Assembly: GCA_015486475.1 (NCBI GenBank)
Contig: WFRO01000417.1
Coordinates: 1 to 8,739, forward strand
Source: Bacteroidales bacterium
GTDB lineage: Bacteria; Bacteroidota; Bacteroidia; Bacteroidales; VadinHA17
Direction of reading: 5' to 3'
DNA length: 8,739 nucleotides
Below, piece after piece: positions 6,763 through 8,739 of this stretch. A program made the position numbers and the translations under genes. Position 1 is the first letter of the stretch. Every line of letters begins with the position of its first letter. The notes under the pieces are model-generated. The model was given only the letters and a program-made list of their open reading frames with translations. It was not told the origin of the DNA and did not search any database.

Positions 6763-8235
6763 CTATTTCACCAGATCGAATACCCTAGGCAGCCACAGGC
6801 TGATCTCCGGGATATAGGTCACCAGCAGCAGGATGACCACCATGGCGGCGAACATCGGCAACAAGGGTTTGATCACCCGCTCTATCTTCACGTTCGCCAC
6901 GCTGCAACCGATGAACAGTACCGACCCGACAGGAGGGGTGCAGAGGCCTACGCTCAGGTTGAGTACCATGATGATGCCGAAATGGATGGGATCCAGCCCC
7001 AACTGGTGGGTCACCACCGGCAGGAAGATAGGCGTGAAGATCAGGATCGCCGGGGTCATGTCCATGAAGGTCCCCACCAAAAGGAGAATAAGGTTGATGA
7101 TCAGGAGGATGACGAAAGGACTGTCGCTGATACTGAGCAGTCCGTGGCTCACATTCTGCGGGATGTTCTCATAGGCCATGATCCAGGAGAGACCGATGCT
7201 GGTGCCTACCAGCAGCAGAACGATGGCTGTGGTTTTCACCGACCGCAGGATGACATCCGGCAGGTCTTTGATCTTCATCTCCCGGTAGATGAGCGCCAGG
7301 ATCAGGGAGTAGAGGACCGCCACGGCCGACGCTTCGGTGGCGGTGAAGTATCCGGCGATGATGCCTCCCACGACGATGATCAGCAGCAGCAGGCTGGGCA
7401 GGGCATCCAGAAAAGCTTTCATGCCGAAGAGGGCCCGCTCCCAATATTTCACGGTGCGGAAGGTGATGAAAACGGCAAACAGAACCCCCAGGACGATCCA
7501 GGTGGTGTGCAGGACGGCCGGAGGATAATGCTCTGCGATATAGGCAATGCCCATGACCGCCGCAATGATCAGGGCAAAGACTGCAAAGATCTTCAGCAGC
7601 GTCATGGTAACTCCTTTGACCCCTTTGTTCTTATAGATGAGCATGGACATGGCCGTGAGCATCAACGCTACGCCGGTGAGGATGCCGGGGATGTACCCCG
7701 CGACGAAAAGGGCGGCGATGGAAGCGCCGCCGCTGGCCAGCGAGTAAACGATCAGTACATTGCTCGGGGGGATGGAAAGGCCTGTGGTGGCTGAGGTGAT
7801 GTTCACCGCAGCACTGAAATGGGGATCGTAACCCTCCTTGCGCATCTCGGGGTCCATGATGCTGCCGATGGCTGAAGCAGCGGCTGCCGAGGATCCGGAG
7901 ATGGCGCCGAAGAGCATGTTGGCGAAGATGTTCACGAAGGCCAGGCCGCCGGGAATATTTCCGACAAGGGCACGGGCCAGGTTGATCAGCCGCAGTGCAA
8001 TGCCCCCGCTGTTCATGATGTTACCTGCCAGGATGAAGAAGGGAATGGCAAGCAGCGCAAAACTGTCAATGCCGGTGGCCATGCGATGGGCAAAGGTGGT
8101 GAAAGCCGGCAGGGGGGCGATGCTCACCAGCATGGTGAGGATACCCGAAATACCGATGCTGAAAGCAATGGGCACACCCAGTGATAATAATACGATGAAA
8201 CTGACGACCAGCACGGCAATGCCCCAGATATCCAT
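6763..8235 (-). CDS. dctM: TRAP transporter large permease (DctM family) with central insertion
   Basis: A 490-aa polytopic inner-membrane protein, the Na+-coupled transport subunit of a tripartite TRAP system. Family blocks in order: GVPIAFSIGISG (20-31), IPFFILAGNIMNSGG (64-78), the loop GAISGSSAAAASAIG (110-124), LSIPPSNVLIVY (153-164), FTATEASAVAVLY (297-309), GTFMDMTPAILIFTPI (388-403) and NLSVGLCTPPVGSVLF (426-441). Most DctM proteins are about 425-440 aa. The extra length lies between the two halves, about residues 205-270, and holds two additional hydrophobic stretches (214-234 and 244-260). The ATG at 8235 is 6 bp after the DctQ stop, without a clear Shine-Dalgarno, as expected for a coupled operon. 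The name denotes the family; the substrate could be a C4-dicarboxylate, uronate or other organic acid. Confidence 0.94.
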   Translation of the reverse strand: MDIWGIAVLVVSFIVLLSLGVPIAFSIGISGILTMLVSIAPLPAFTTFAHRMATGIDSFALLAIPFFILAGNIMNSGGIALRLINLARALVGNIPGGLAFVNIFANMLFGAISGSSAAAASAIGSIMDPEMRKEGYDPHFSAAVNITSATTGLSIPPSNVLIVYSLASGGASIAALFVAGYIPGILTGVALMLTAMSMLIYKNKGVKGVTMTLLKIFAVFALIIAAVMGIAYIAEHYPPAVLHTTWIVLGVLFAVFITFRTVKYWERALFGMKAFLDALPSLLLLIIVVGGIIAGYFTATEASAVAVLYSLILALIYREMKIKDLPDVILRSVKTTAIVLLLVGTSIGLSWIMAYENIPQNVSHGLLSISDSPFVILLIINLILLLVGTFMDMTPAILIFTPIFLPVVTHQLGLDPIHFGIIMVLNLSVGLCTPPVGSVLFIGCSVANVKIERVIKPLLPMFAAMVVILLLVTYIPEISLWLPRVFDLVK

Positions 8236-8241
8236 GGCAGG

Positions 8242-8712
8242 TTATTTTTGACGAATGAACATTTTGATATTATCGATGCCGTAATAGGTAATGATGAGCC
8301 CGCTCACCGGCACCACCAGATAAACATATCCCAGCGGTAGCTGCAGGTCGGCCGACCGTACGTTCAGCAGAAAACGCGTATAAACCAGCCACGAACCGCC
8401 CACCACCATCACAAATACACTGAAAAGGATGATCAGAAGGTTGATCAGGATAAGCAGTCTTTTCCTGCGTCGTGGCGAGGATCTTTGTATCAGCAGGTCA
8501 ATGGCCAGGTGCTCGTTCTTGCCGGCTACGTAACCGGCTCCCAGGATACCGGTCCAGATCATCAGGTACCCGGCCAGCTCGGTAGTGAAAGAGCTGGGGT
8601 TGATCAGCACATAACGGCTTGTCACCTGCCACAACACGTCGATCACCAGCAGGCTCATCAGCACCACCAGAAACCATTCCAGCACCTTGTCCAATCGTTC
8701 TCTGAAATGCAT
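8242..8712 (-). CDS. dctQ: TRAP transporter small permease (DctQ family)
   Basis: A 156-aa protein with four membrane helices, about 12-30, 45-64, 86-106 and 124-145. It matches the DctQ pattern: an early QVTSRYV (29-35), then the conserved FTTELAGYLMIWTGILGAGY (42-61) including Glu45, then basic residues (79-85) between helices two and three. It is the small membrane subunit that joins DctM and the periplasmic binding protein. It lies 6 bp upstream of dctM and is surely co-transcribed with it. The ATG at 8712 is chosen because the first helix begins at the usual distance; the frame is open back to the window edge, so a longer start cannot be excluded. The usual partner gene dctP is not seen. 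In another frame a stop at 8723-8725 could be the end of an upstream gene, but four codons are too few to identify it. Confidence 0.92.
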   Translation of the reverse strand: MHFRERLDKVLEWFLVVLMSLLVIDVLWQVTSRYVLINPSSFTTELAGYLMIWTGILGAGYVAGKNEHLAIDLLIQRSSPRRRKRLLILINLLIILFSVFVMVVGGSWLVYTRFLLNVRSADLQLPLGYVYLVVPVSGLIITYYGIDNIKMFIRQK

Positions 8713-8739
8713 GACTTCAGAACTATTTGAGGTTTTGTA

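Noticed and set aside
6727..7794. Plus-strand open frame of 355 codons opposite dctM
   Set aside because: Its product is rich in Q, D, H, G and R with no recognisable domain, the expected mirror image of a hydrophobic membrane protein gene. DctM on the other strand is a clear family member.
8723..8739. Possible last codons of a dctP gene upstream of dctQ
   Set aside because: A TAG stop at 8725-8723 in one frame is in the right place, but four codons cannot be assigned to any family.

Overview
The window reads as a piece of a Bacteroidota chromosome, probably from a Bacteroidales/Marinilabiliales-type organism. Reasons: a standalone MnmD, a DUF3127 protein, a TonB-dependent receptor with an N-terminal carboxypeptidase-D-like domain, start codons with A-rich or otherwise non-Shine-Dalgarno leaders, and possible -7 boxes of the Bacteroidota form TAnnTTTG. 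Base composition is moderately GC-rich and even. There is no RNA gene, CRISPR array, transposase or phage gene.

Layout. Positions 1-88 hold a compact repeat cluster: a 20-bp perfect GC palindrome between octamer repeats, then heptamer repeats. Next, on the minus strand and in transcription order, come mnmD (2094-1405, tRNA wobble-uridine methyltransferase), an FKBP-type prolyl isomerase with a probable lipoprotein signal (1323-613) and a DUF3127 protein (594-196) ending in an SSB-like acidic tip. A 126-bp divergent region (2095-2220) separates this group from a plus-strand pair: a 939-aa TonB-dependent outer-membrane receptor (2221-5040) and, 59 bp later, a 509-aa lipoprotein of SGNH/GDSL hydrolase fold (5100-6629). 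A 133-bp convergent spacer (6630-6762) carries more heptamer repeats and a small GC hairpin. The right end, on the minus strand, holds the two membrane subunits of a TRAP transporter: small permease DctQ (8712-8242), then large permease DctM (8235-6763). The solute-binding protein is not in the window and is probably just beyond the right edge.

How the genes may work together. The receptor and the SGNH-like lipoprotein look like one envelope unit: energised outer-membrane uptake with a lipid-anchored partner protein in the position a SusD would occupy. The lipoprotein has lost the catalytic serine (GDS to GDD) and the block III asparagine (GxND to GMTD) but keeps the D-x-x-H pair, so it is likely a binding protein or pseudoenzyme. 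This is the most unusual item in the window. DctQM would be inner-membrane Na+-driven import of an organic acid; nothing in the sequence links it to the receptor. The minus-strand trio is housekeeping in character.
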